DNA from: Ferrimonas marina | GTDB taxonomy: Bacteria > Pseudomonadota > Gammaproteobacteria > Enterobacterales > Shewanellaceae | Assembly: GCF_900129905.1 (NCBI RefSeq) | Contig: NZ_FQXG01000006.1 | Location: 268,580 to 332,579 of the forward strand | Direction: 5' to 3' | Length of the DNA: 64,000 nucleotides | Shown: one piece after another, positions 56,368 through 64,000 of the stretch | Layout: every line of letters starts with the position of its first letter | How positions within the stretch are numbered: the stretch's first letter is position 1 | Notes under the pieces: model-generated | Database searches by the model: none | Told to the model about the DNA's origin: nothing | What the model saw: the letters and a program-made list of their open reading frames with translations, nothing else | Translations under genes and position numbers: made by a program

Positions 56368-56381
56368 CTGATCCGGATCAA
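56368..56381. promoter_or_regulatory. FNR-like box upstream of ompW
   Basis: CTGATCCGGATCAA matches TTGAT-N4-ATCAA with one mismatch. It is 85 bp from the ompW start. Confidence 0.65.
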
Positions 56382-56416
56382 ACTGGATTTAACAAGATGG
56401 CAACATTAGGCCTTGT

Positions 56417-56432
56417 TGTGATCCTGATCACG
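56417..56432. promoter_or_regulatory. CRP/FNR-like palindrome between ompW and the esterase gene
   Basis: TGTGATCCTGATCACG fits TGTGA-N6-TCACA with one mismatch, and its core TGAT-N4-ATCA also fits FNR. It lies 84 bp upstream of the esterase start and 134 bp from ompW. Confidence 0.55.
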
Positions 56433-56515
56433 CTAAGGTGATGGGGTACATACGTATTCAATTGCTGATGGCGGCGGGAGCTGGCTAGCTTAAGGCCTGC
56501 AAAAGGAGGGGGGCT

Positions 56516-57445
56516 ATGAATAGAGAGCGGGGCTGGAAACTGGCTATGGCAACGCTGCTGTGGGGGCTGGGTTGCTCGGCGTGGGCCGCTTTACCCGAAG
56601 TCAGCAGTGGCAATTTGGTGCGGTTGGAGTCGTTCCCCTCAGCGCGGATCCCGGCCCGCCACGTGGATGTGTGGGTCCCGGCGGGATTTGCTGAGGAGCA
56701 GCGCTTCGAGGTGCTCTATATGCACGACGGCCAGATGCTGTTTGACGCCGATACCACCTGGAACGGCCAGGAGTGGCAAGTGGACGAGGTGGCGAGTGCG
56801 CTGATGGCCAGCGGTGCCGTGCGCCCCTTTATCGTGGTGGGAGTCCACAACGGCGATCGTCAGCGCCACAACGAGTATTTTCCCCAGGCACCGTTCGAGG
56901 CGCTGCCCGAGTCAGTCCAGGCGGAGTTTCTCCAGCTCGAGCGCCAGCCGGGATTGCCGCTGTTTGGCGGACCGGTGAACTCCGACGCCTACCTGGATTT
57001 CCTGCTGACTGAGCTGGTGCCGCAGATCGAGGCCCGCTTCCCGGTCAAGCCCGGGCCGGAAAATCGCTACCTAATGGGCTCCAGCATGGGCGGGCTGATC
57101 TCCTGGTATGCTCTACTCAGCCATCCAGAGGCCTTTGCCGGTGCCGCCGCGCTGTCGACCCATTGGCCCGGGATCATGACCGCGGACAACCCAGCGCCGG
57201 CCGCTTTTAGGGCCTACATCGCCCAGCGACTGCCTTTGCTGGCTGGTCAAAAGCTCTATTTTGATTACGGCGACCAGACCCTGGACGCGCTCTACCCGCC
57301 GCTGCAGGCCCAGGTCGACCCGCTATTTGCCGACTACCCCAAGGATTTGTGGATCAGTCGCTTCTTTTCCGGCGCTGCCCATACCGAGTCCGACTGGGCC
57401 GAGCGGCTGGATCAGCCACTGCGCTTCCTGTTTGGCACGCAGTAG
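56516..57445 (+). CDS. Exported alpha/beta hydrolase, esterase D-like
   Basis: A 309-residue enzyme with signal peptide (ends WAA-LPEV). The nucleophile elbow is GSSMGG with Ser190, and the catalytic His is in SGAAHTESDWAERL near residue 290. The N-terminal VLYMHDGQMLFDADTTWNGQEW is typical of the Fes/IroE/esterase D group (PF00756). It could hydrolyse siderophore or carboxyl esters in the periplasm. AGGAGGGG precedes the ATG. Confidence 0.9.
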   Translation: MNRERGWKLAMATLLWGLGCSAWAALPEVSSGNLVRLESFPSARIPARHVDVWVPAGFAEEQRFEVLYMHDGQMLFDADTTWNGQEWQVDEVASALMASGAVRPFIVVGVHNGDRQRHNEYFPQAPFEALPESVQAEFLQLERQPGLPLFGGPVNSDAYLDFLLTELVPQIEARFPVKPGPENRYLMGSSMGGLISWYALLSHPEAFAGAAALSTHWPGIMTADNPAPAAFRAYIAQRLPLLAGQKLYFDYGDQTLDALYPPLQAQVDPLFADYPKDLWISRFFSGAAHTESDWAERLDQPLRFLFGTQ

Positions 57446-57461
57446 CAGCAATGGATAAACA

Positions 57462-57494
57462 AAAACGCCGCACTCAGGCAGAGTGCGGCGTTTT
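57462..57494. terminator. Bidirectional terminator after the esterase
   Basis: 14-bp perfect stem AAAACGCCGCACTC/GAGTGCGGCGTTTT with a 5-nt loop. Flanking A and T runs make it work for both converging genes. Confidence 0.93.
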
Positions 57495-57529
57495 CTTTGG
57501 CTAGCGGTGTTGCTTTTGGCTAGCGGCGC

Positions 57530-58705
57530 TTAGGCCATGTTGAACAGGGCCTTGAGGTCAATGGCTTGCCAGTCCTGGCCCAGGGCGGGCAGCTTGATCC
57601 ACATATTCATGGCAGTCAGATCGGTCACCACCTGGTAGTTGGTCAGGTCCACGTCCTGATTCGTGGGCTTGGTCACGCCACCGTTCTCCATAAAGCTGCC
57701 GTCGGCGTTGTACAGCGGCAGGTCAAAGATCGCCCGCATCGCTTGGGCGTCGATCTCGCCGCTGCGCTCCTCATGGCGGGCGGACAGGTTGTCAAAGCGC
57801 TTGAGGGAGAAGCTCATGGTCTCGCGCTTGCCCAAACCCCAGTCCGGGTTGAGGAAGGTGTTGACGGTAATAAAGGAGTCCGCGTCCTTATCCGCCACAC
57901 GCAGGCGGTTCTCCTGGATGGTGTTTTCGTAGGAGCAGGCCTTGCCCTGCTTGTCCGCCAGCATCCAGATGGCGGCTACGTCGGTGCGGGCCGCTTGGAA
58001 GCGGGCGCTCAGGGCCTCAATGTTGTCGCTCTCGGCGATGTAGTCGAATACCGAGTTGAGGAAGGAGGGCTTCTCGGCGGAGACGATGTTACCGCCCATG
58101 GAGGTACCGTCGTGCAGATCGGTGTAGACCCCCTTGTGGTTCAGACCAGTCACCAGCCACTGCCATCCCGGCCAGCTGACGTTGGCCACCTTGTTGGAGC
58201 CGTCGGTGGGGTTGTAGACGGTCAGGTAGATCGGGAACTCGAGGAAGTGCTCACTCCAGTCCATGTTGCGGCCCACCAGGGTGTGACCGTCGGCGGTGTT
58301 CTTGCCCCAGGTGGCGATGGAGGTACAACCGGAGAAGGAGTGCGCCTTGCCCTGGTAGATGGCCATGGCACCGCCCTGGTCCAGCACCAGCACGTTCTCT
58401 ACCGGCCAGCCTATGGCATCCGCCACCCCCTGGAAGTACTGCTTGCGGCGCAGGGAGAGGGCATCGAAGATCCGACGGCCAAACAGCTGGGCGGACTCAG
58501 CCTCGGTGGTGAAGCCGTTATCAAACAGCGGCTTGATGGTCTTGTCCCACATCAGCACCATGTCCTCTTTGGCCAGGGTGCCGTACTGCTGGCCCATCTC
58601 GTACCAGCTGCCGGACAGCTGCAGGACGAACAGCATCTCGTCGCCGGTGGTGAATTTCTTGCCTTGCTCAAACTGCTTGTGCAGGGTCAGGTTGGTTGCG
58701 GTCAT
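57530..58705 (-). CDS. C45-family Ntn hydrolase (acyltransferase/phospholipase B-like)
   Basis: A 391-residue protein with the C45 core: the autocatalytic nucleophile Cys127 in FSGCTSIATWGKNTADGHTL, then VGRNMDW (Asp149). Members are made as precursors cleaved just before the Cys and act as amidases or acyltransferases. NHKGVYTDLHDGTSMGG and the C-terminal RAIFDLPLYNADG fit. No signal peptide is obvious. Natural substrate unknown; N-acyl compounds are likely. Confidence 0.82.
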   Translation of the reverse strand: MTATNLTLHKQFEQGKKFTTGDEMLFVLQLSGSWYEMGQQYGTLAKEDMVLMWDKTIKPLFDNGFTTEAESAQLFGRRIFDALSLRRKQYFQGVADAIGWPVENVLVLDQGGAMAIYQGKAHSFSGCTSIATWGKNTADGHTLVGRNMDWSEHFLEFPIYLTVYNPTDGSNKVANVSWPGWQWLVTGLNHKGVYTDLHDGTSMGGNIVSAEKPSFLNSVFDYIAESDNIEALSARFQAARTDVAAIWMLADKQGKACSYENTIQENRLRVADKDADSFITVNTFLNPDWGLGKRETMSFSLKRFDNLSARHEERSGEIDAQAMRAIFDLPLYNADGSFMENGGVTKPTNQDVDLTNYQVVTDLTAMNMWIKLPALGQDWQAIDLKALFNMA

Positions 58706-59073
58706 GATGGCCTCTTCTGGTCAGTAGTGAATTGCGATGGCGCTAATCTAACCGCGAAGCCATTTTCGCCTAACTCGTGTCGCGATGGGTTGATCAATCA
58801 AATTGAGGATCTTGATGGACTTGGTCGCGCCAAATTGTTGCTGGTGCAGGAATTTTCTCAGCCAGGGAGTTGGGGATGAGCGTTGAGAAAATCATCATAT
58901 TTTATTTCTGTGCTGGGCCAATTGGGCACTGCAGGGCCGGAGAGCCGAAGGCAGCTATGAGGGAAACGGGAGGCACGGGGAGAGGCTAACGGAAAACGCC
59001 GCTCGCATTGACCTGTCTATAGCTTCATGGTTTAGGCTCTGCGCATTATCCAGTAGCGAAAAGAGAATCCAGT
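58706..59073. other. 368-bp intergenic region, no gene seen
   Basis: Between the divergent C45 and GNAT genes. A possible plus-strand promoter is TTGACC with TTTAGG after 17 bp, close to the GNAT gene. The palindrome TTGATCAATCAA lies near 58789 but does not have FNR spacing. No ORF with a ribosome site was recognised. Confidence 0.5.
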
Positions 59074-59625
59074 ATGCAGTACGCAGCGTTGTCATCTGCC
59101 AATATCGACGCCATCCAGGCGCTGTTCACCCACACCTTCACCGACTCGGAAGGGGCACAAGAGGGGGCCGCCATCGGTCAGCTGGCGGCGGCTCTGGCCA
59201 CGACCACGCCGGCCGAGGAGCTGCGGATCTTTGCCGCCCATGATGGTGACCAACTGGCGGCGTGCGTGCTGTTCACCCGGCTGCATTTTGCCGGCGCGGA
59301 GGGAGACAAAGGCCGTGAGGCCTGGCTGTTGTCGCCGATGGCGGTGGCCACGGCAATGCAGGGCAAGGGGATAGGGCAGGGCTTGATCCGTTACGGACTG
59401 GCGGCGCTGAAGGCGCAGGGGGCTGAGTTAGCAGTGACCTACGGCGATCCTAAGTTCTACGGCAAGCTGGGGTTCGAGGCGGTGACCATCGAGCAGGTCC
59501 CGGCGCCCCAACCGCTGAGCTTCCCCCACGGTTGGCTGGCACAAACGCTCGAAGGCGAGGCGATGCCGACACAAAAAGGGCCGGTACGATGCGCAGAGGC
59601 ATTGAACCGGCCCGAGTTCTGGTAA
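59074..59625 (+). CDS. GNAT-family N-acetyltransferase
   Basis: A 183-residue acetyltransferase. The acetyl-CoA loop is AMQGKGIGQGLIRYGLAAL (the Q/RxxGxG/A pattern), and AVTYGDPKFYGKLGFE is the usual GNAT C-terminal segment. YhbS-like proteins are the nearest match by eye. It is convergent with the TRIC gene. Confidence 0.9.
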   Translation: MQYAALSSANIDAIQALFTHTFTDSEGAQEGAAIGQLAAALATTTPAEELRIFAAHDGDQLAACVLFTRLHFAGAEGDKGREAWLLSPMAVATAMQGKGIGQGLIRYGLAALKAQGAELAVTYGDPKFYGKLGFEAVTIEQVPAPQPLSFPHGWLAQTLEGEAMPTQKGPVRCAEALNRPEFW

Positions 59626-59629
59626 AGGG

Positions 59630-60268
59630 CTATTTCATCTTCAGCACTGCCCATTGGGGCACAACCCAATGGCGCATTACGCTGAGGTAACGCAGCACCA
59701 GCACCAGGGCGATGGCCAGCAGGGCACCGAGCTGGGCGTGGTCCGGTGCCAGCGCCAGCACGGTGGCGTGCAGGGTGCAGCCCAGCGCCACCGGGACGAT
59801 GTAGAGCTCCTTGCCCAGCAGCATGGAGGGACGCTGCAGCAGGGTGTCACGGATAACGCCACCGCCGGTGGCGGTGATGACCCCCAGGATCACCGGGCCC
59901 AGTGGCAGGCCAAAGCCCAGCTCCCAGGCTTTGGTGGTACCTAGCACGCCAAACAGGGCGATGGCGACGCTGTCTACCGCCTGGTACAGCAGGTTGATGC
60001 CGTGGCGATCCAGCAGTGAGTAAAAGCAGAAACCCAGCAGGGCACTGACCGCGGCGATCCACAGGTAGGAGGTATCCTCCGCCCAGAAGATCGGCACATC
60101 CAGCAGGGTGTCACGGATGGTGCCGCCACCCACCGCGGTGACGGTGGCCAGCACCAGGATGGTGAACAGATCCACCTGCCGGCCCCGGGCTGCCAATACG
60201 GCAGAAAGGGCAAAGGCTACGGTGCCCAGTACGGAAAACAGATCCGACAGGAAAGCCATGGAGATCAT
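59630..60268 (-). CDS. TRIC/UPF0126-family cation channel protein
   Basis: A 212-residue membrane protein of two homologous three-helix repeats plus a seventh helix. The repeat motifs GGGTIRDTLL and GGGVIRDTLL are diagnostic (YicG/TRIC family). It forms trimers conducting potassium or other cations. AGGAG lies 7 nt before MISMAFL. Confidence 0.93.
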   Translation of the reverse strand: MISMAFLSDLFSVLGTVAFALSAVLAARGRQVDLFTILVLATVTAVGGGTIRDTLLDVPIFWAEDTSYLWIAAVSALLGFCFYSLLDRHGINLLYQAVDSVAIALFGVLGTTKAWELGFGLPLGPVILGVITATGGGVIRDTLLQRPSMLLGKELYIVPVALGCTLHATVLALAPDHAQLGALLAIALVLVLRYLSVMRHWVVPQWAVLKMK

Positions 60269-60329
60269 GGGGTGCTCCTATTGATTCAGGGTAACAGGCC
60301 CTACCGTCGAAGACGGTGGGGCCTGCCGC

Positions 60330-61766
60330 TTAGTGGTTGCAGCCATCCAGGTGCTCGAGGGCGCTGTGCAGGCAGCACTCGTAGTGAGCCAGCTGAGCAT
60401 CGGAATCATCGGCGCGCGGGTTGGTGGCGGAGTCGTTCAGGCTGACGTATTCGCGGCCACCCTTCTTCTGCTCAAAGTCCGCTTTCACCTCGGCCAACAG
60501 GGCCGGATCGGTCATCAGCTCCAGGCCCTGGGCTGCCAGCACGTTGGCGGCGCGCAGGCCGGCCTTGCGGCCGATGCTCATGCCGTTACAGGCGGTGCAG
60601 CCCCACTGGTGCGGCGGGATGTGCTGCGGCCAGGCGGCGAACATCACCCCCATGGTGGGCACGTTCCAGCTGATGTCCCCCACGTCGGTGGAGCCGCCCA
60701 CCTCGATACCGGTGGAGACCGGCATCACGCTGGTGGCCATACCGGATTCCGGCTTGCCCATCTCCCGCTGGATTGACTTGGCAAAGGCCTGCTCCTCTTC
60801 GGTCCAGTCGATGGGGAAGTAGCGCTGCATATGATCGGTGATGCGGGCGGCCAGCACGTCGTTGGGCAGGCAGTCGTAGATCCCACCCAGGTTGGTGACC
60901 TCGGTGCGGGTCTGGGTCGACAGCGCCGCGCCCTGGGCCATGTCTTCCAGCCAGGCCTTGTGCTCACGCACGTTGTCGGCGCTCTTACCGCGGTAGCGCA
61001 CCAGTACCTTGGCGTAGTCCGGCACCACGTTCACCGCAGCGCCACCTTCGAGGATCTGGTAGTGCAGACGGCCGGTGGGCTCCAGCTGCTCGCGCATCAT
61101 GTTGGCGGAGACCAGGAAGATCTCGGCGGCGTGCAGGGCGTTGCGGCCATCCCAGGGGGCGGTCCCGGCGTGGGCAGTGACGCCGTGCCACTCCACGATC
61201 AGATCGATGGAGGCGGTGGAGTGGAAGTTGATGGCGGAGTTCACCATCGCCGGGTGGTTGTGCAGGCACACATCCAGTTGCTCAAACACGCCGGTGGCGG
61301 CCATGTAGTTCTTGCCGTTCAGCGCCTCTTCCGCCGGGCAGCCAAACACCTTGATGGTGCCGGGGATGCCGTTTTTCTCCATGTGGTTCTTCAGGGCGAT
61401 AGCGGCGCCAATGGAGCTGGAGCCGATCAGGTTATGACCGCAGCCGTGACCATTGGGGTTGCCGTTCTTAGCGGGCTGCTTGTGGGGGACGGTGTCGTTG
61501 CCCAGATCCGGCAGGGCATCGAACTCCACCAGGTAGCCCAGCACCGGGGCACCGCTGCCCCAGGTGGCGATCCAGGAGGTGGGCAGGCCGGCAACATCGC
61601 GCTGCTCGATGGTGAAGCCGTGCTGCTCCAGCACGGCGCTCTCCAGGGCGGAGCTTTTGAACTCGTCGTAGCTCAGTTCGGCAAAGTCCCAAACGTTGGA
61701 AGCCATGTCCCAGATGACGTCGGACAGGGCGTTTACTTCTTGGTCGATGGCGTTGAAGTCGGTCAT
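60330..61766 (-). CDS. AbgB-like M20 amidohydrolase
   Basis: A 478-residue zinc hydrolase. Metal ligands are seen in NGHGCGHN, in GCPAEEALNGK (catalytic Glu pair) and in CLHNHPA. A dimerisation domain with WHGVTAHAGTAPWDGRNALHA follows, then the final STDVGDISWNVP and HIPPHQWGC. The closest well-known relative is p-aminobenzoyl-glutamate hydrolase subunit B. The start MTDFNAIDQ has GAGG 8 nt upstream. There is no AbgA partner beside it. Confidence 0.9.
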   Translation of the reverse strand: MTDFNAIDQEVNALSDVIWDMASNVWDFAELSYDEFKSSALESAVLEQHGFTIEQRDVAGLPTSWIATWGSGAPVLGYLVEFDALPDLGNDTVPHKQPAKNGNPNGHGCGHNLIGSSSIGAAIALKNHMEKNGIPGTIKVFGCPAEEALNGKNYMAATGVFEQLDVCLHNHPAMVNSAINFHSTASIDLIVEWHGVTAHAGTAPWDGRNALHAAEIFLVSANMMREQLEPTGRLHYQILEGGAAVNVVPDYAKVLVRYRGKSADNVREHKAWLEDMAQGAALSTQTRTEVTNLGGIYDCLPNDVLAARITDHMQRYFPIDWTEEEQAFAKSIQREMGKPESGMATSVMPVSTGIEVGGSTDVGDISWNVPTMGVMFAAWPQHIPPHQWGCTACNGMSIGRKAGLRAANVLAAQGLELMTDPALLAEVKADFEQKKGGREYVSLNDSATNPRADDSDAQLAHYECCLHSALEHLDGCNH

Positions 61767-62045
61767 GGTGAATACCTCGGTTGGCATGGTTAAGGTGAAC
61801 TCGCACCGGTGGCTCAACTCCTCACCAGCGCTTGACGACCGGCATCATAGGGGGTGTTTTTCGACATGCGAACTCATCAAGCGATGGTTTGATCCATCAT
61901 ATGAAGAGGTCTTAAGTCCAGCTGGTGGCTCTATTACCCTGATAAATCGGAAATGTCGTGCCATCACCCGTTTGCTCCGAACGGAGTGTGGTAGCCTCAC
62001 GACGACCAATCTATGGGCATTAATGAGCAGAGGAAGTGGGCGGGT

Positions 62046-62624
62046 ATGAGCAGTAGACCGCTGATGGTGTTGTTGTGTGGGGCGTTGCTGCTGGGTTGTG
62101 GCAGCGAAGATGAACATAAGTTCGAGGCGGGACGGATCGCCCACTACTTTGACCTGGATTTTTATTCGGTGCTGGCGCTGTGCCACGACGCCCCCTGCAA
62201 GCTGGAGGTGGAGTACCTCAGCGGTGACGTGGTGGCCCACTTTCGCTACGTCGACGAGTCCGCCATCCAGGGTCATCTGCACCTGAAGGACCACCAGGAA
62301 GCGGGGCGCATCGGGCTGTACGAATCGGTGCTGACCGAGCTGGCCTGCGCCCCCGAGGCGGTGGAGCTGCTGGCGATGGCAAGCGGTGAGATCCTGCCTC
62401 TGCAACTGGACAAGGACAACGGACTAGCCCTGTCCGAGCCCTATTGGGACGCCATCAGCGCCGAACAACTGGGTCATTACGACGCGGTGCAGATCCACTA
62501 TCTCAAGGACACAGAAGCCTGTCAGGCCGAATCGCCCCAGTACCGGGACGATCTCAATGGCGGGGTCCGGGCGGATCTGATCACCCTGCTCAGTGGTGGC
62601 CTGGCCGAGCCGGAGCCCTATTAA
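62046..62624 (+). CDS. Lipoprotein of unknown function
   Basis: A 192-residue lipoprotein (lipobox LLGC after MVLLCGALL). The mature part is acidic with three cysteine-containing segments (LALCHDAPCKLEV, ELACAPE, DTEACQAES) that could form disulfides. No family recognised. The 279-bp gap upstream shows no gene. Confidence 0.78.
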   Translation: MSSRPLMVLLCGALLLGCGSEDEHKFEAGRIAHYFDLDFYSVLALCHDAPCKLEVEYLSGDVVAHFRYVDESAIQGHLHLKDHQEAGRIGLYESVLTELACAPEAVELLAMASGEILPLQLDKDNGLALSEPYWDAISAEQLGHYDAVQIHYLKDTEACQAESPQYRDDLNGGVRADLITLLSGGLAEPEPY

Positions 62625-62644
62625 CCGGTCGGCTATTCGGTAAC

Positions 62645-62671
62645 AACGGCGTCCCTCGGGACGCCGTTTTT
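62645..62671 (+). terminator. Terminator of the lipoprotein gene
   Basis: Perfect 11-bp stem AACGGCGTCCC/GGGACGCCGTT with a 2-nt loop and TTT tail. Confidence 0.9.
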
Positions 62672-62699
62672 GCTGGGAGTCCAGGTATCGCCTGCCCTA

Positions 62700-63581
62700 T
62701 CAAAAGCGATAGGCCAGCTTGGCCATCGGCCCATAGAAACGGTGGGTCACGTTCAGGTCGGTGTGCTCTGGCTGGTAATCGACCCCCACCTGAAAGTAGC
62801 TGTACGCCGCGGTGACACTGAGGGCATCGGTGATCTGGTAGCGTGCGGCGATCTCCGCCTCCCCCATCCAACCGGAGATCTCTCCCGCGCTCAGGTAGAA
62901 GGCTTGGAGATGGCTTCTGATCTGCCACTTCTTGCCCAGCTGGTACTCCATCTGCAATCCCAGGCTTGGCAGCGGCGCAGTGACGCTGTTGGCCACCTCC
63001 AGCTCCAGTTCGCTGTCGGAGCTGGGTTGCCCAGTAGGGGCGGCGGTCATCTCCAGGTCACCACGGAAACCCAGCTTCAGATGGGTGATGTGGAGGCCGG
63101 TGAGCAGATCGGCGGCGATCTTGTCCGATTGATAGAAGCGGTAGCCATAGCCGAATCGAACGATGTCGATGTTCAGCTCGGTGGCCAGGTAGGAGCCGGC
63201 GTCCACCTGGTAGCGCTGGTTGTCCCAGGTGAACTGGAACGGGTCCATCACGCTGTGGTTTTCGCCAGAGCGGTGCAGGCGGCGCCAGTCCAGGTAGATC
63301 ATGTGGCGAGGCTGGAATCGATACTCCAGATCCAGGTAGGCCAGGGTCTGGTCGTGGGGCAGGTTCAGCTCGGATTCGAAGTTGAGCAGGCGGTTCTGCT
63401 CAAAGATGGGGTCGTACACTGTCAGATCGGTGCTGCTCAGCGCCCAGAAAGCGCCCAGTTCGATCTCGAAGCTCTGTGCCTGGGCCCGCATCGTGCACAG
63501 GGACAGGAGGACGGCAAGCCACCAAGGTAAGTGCCAAAGCGTGGTGCTGGGGCGAGAAGCTGGCGGCAAGCGGTTGGTCAT
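62700..63581 (-). CDS. Outer-membrane beta-barrel protein, unknown
   Basis: A 293-residue exported protein with signal peptide (ends RAQA-QSF), alternating amphipathic strands (YLDLEYRFQPRHMIYLDW, VRFGYGYRFYQSDKIAADLL) and a C-terminal LAYRF. It is a probable 10- to 12-stranded barrel. I start it at MTNRLPPA, with GGGGA 6 nt upstream; an ATG four codons earlier lacks a site. Function unknown. Confidence 0.82.
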   Translation of the reverse strand: MTNRLPPASRPSTTLWHLPWWLAVLLSLCTMRAQAQSFEIELGAFWALSSTDLTVYDPIFEQNRLLNFESELNLPHDQTLAYLDLEYRFQPRHMIYLDWRRLHRSGENHSVMDPFQFTWDNQRYQVDAGSYLATELNIDIVRFGYGYRFYQSDKIAADLLTGLHITHLKLGFRGDLEMTAAPTGQPSSDSELELEVANSVTAPLPSLGLQMEYQLGKKWQIRSHLQAFYLSAGEISGWMGEAEIAARYQITDALSVTAAYSYFQVGVDYQPEHTDLNVTHRFYGPMAKLAYRF

Positions 63582-63737
63582 GGTGGTCCCCATCTGAGTC
63601 TGTCATGTTGGTGGCATGACTCGCCCACGAAGGGCGATGGGGCGGCATCCTAGCGGGGAACACTCGGCGGGCTAACTCGGTTTTGATGGGTGGGATCCGT
63701 CACTTATCCATGGTTAACGCAATGACTGCGTGGGGGA

Positions 63738-63768
63738 GGACAAAAACGGCGCCCCTGGGGGCGCCGTT
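63738..63768 (-). terminator. Terminator of the right-edge TPR gene
   Basis: Stem AACGGCGCCCC/GGGGCGCCGTT (63745-63768), followed on the minus strand by TTTTTG. It is 80 bp past the TPR gene stop. The 63582-63737 stretch holds only the promoter side of the barrel gene. Confidence 0.8.
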
Positions 63769-63848
63769 GTGGTTTCCATTTGCCGCGTTACTTCAGCATC
63801 GGCTTAAGGAAACGGGCGGTTTGGGACGCCTTGCACTGAGTCAAGGAA

Positions 63849-63998
63849 CTAATCGAGCCCTCTTAGAACTGAGTTGATACGTTTAGTTTGTAAGAGCTTT
63901 TTCTTAATAAACTCGCCGCTGGGCCGAGCTTGATGAGCAAGTTGAAAGTAGTATTCCGCTTGGGCTAGATTTCCTGTCGACTCCATCAATAAACCAAC
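63849..63998 (-). CDS. TPR-repeat protein, C-terminal end only
   Basis: The last 49 codons of a gene entering from the right edge. The translation contains MESTGNLAQAEYYFQLAHQA, a tetratricopeptide-repeat helix pair, and a basic C-terminal helix (FIKKKLLQTKRINSVLRGLD). Codon use is distinctly more AT-rich than the rest of the window. The N-terminus and function are outside the window. Confidence 0.65.
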   Translation of the reverse strand, partial: VGLLMESTGNLAQAEYYFQLAHQARPSGEFIKKKLLQTKRINSVLRGLD

Positions 63999-64000
63999 AT

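Noticed and set aside
58785-58800. TTGATCAATCAA as an FNR box
   Set aside because: The half-sites are separated by 2 bp instead of the 4 bp that FNR needs.

Overview
The window is 64 kb of dense, high-GC (by eye a little above 60 percent) chromosomal DNA from a gammaproteobacterium. Gene order (argS-ftsN, hslVU, priA next to rpmE, metJ divergent from metBLF) and the style of the envelope genes point to the Alteromonadales, with a Shewanella/Ferrimonas-type relative most likely. No rRNA, tRNA, insertion sequence, phage gene or CRISPR array was recognised. Several individual systems look accessory.

Layout. 1-3.4 kb: a minus-strand operon for a molybdenum hydroxylase (xdhC, a MocA-like cytidylyltransferase, the iron-sulfur subunit iorA, and iorB running off the left edge). 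3.4-5.7 kb: hslV-hslU-DUF971. 5.9-11.25 kb: an ion channel with an unusual filter, a chemoreceptor, an acetoacetyl-CoA reductase, a Fur-box-preceded small cysteine protein and a DTW-domain tRNA modifier, ending in a CTAG-rich repeat field and a 24-copy heptamer array. 11.25-18 kb: ftsN, argS, priA, rpmE and malic enzyme. 18-25.5 kb: a large outer-membrane protein, an ACT protein, a TauE/SafE permease, then the methionine regulon (metJ, met boxes, metB-metL-metF). 25.5-32.6 kb: an M28 lipoprotein peptidase, a PAS chemoreceptor, a pilin-like protein, glutathione peroxidase, and a two-component system divergent from a secreted GER-repeat protein.

32.6-39 kb: a complete ebo cluster in the order D-E-C-A-B-F, translationally coupled and preceded by a hairpin-rich leader. 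39-41.5 kb: an SDR enzyme, small membrane proteins and a TerC protein.

41.5-45.2 kb: the most interesting locus. An HlyD-type adaptor and a C39-peptidase ABC exporter are followed, 28 nt downstream, by a 52-residue ORF with a textbook double-glycine leader. Together they form a self-contained export system for a short acidic cysteine-free peptide with no obvious immunity gene. A leucine-rich-repeat lipoprotein is divergent across an AT-rich intergenic region.

46.5-64 kb: a DEDDh exonuclease, a secreted HETRH zincin, RDD and MFS membrane proteins, an operon pairing a PrnB/IDO-superfamily protein with a kynureninase-like PLP enzyme behind a CRP-like site, an OYE-like flavin oxidoreductase, a phosphotransferase, OmpW with an FNR-like box, an esterase, a C45 hydrolase, GNAT, TRIC, an AbgB-like amidohydrolase, a lipoprotein, a beta-barrel protein, and the 3' end of an AT-richer TPR gene at the right edge.
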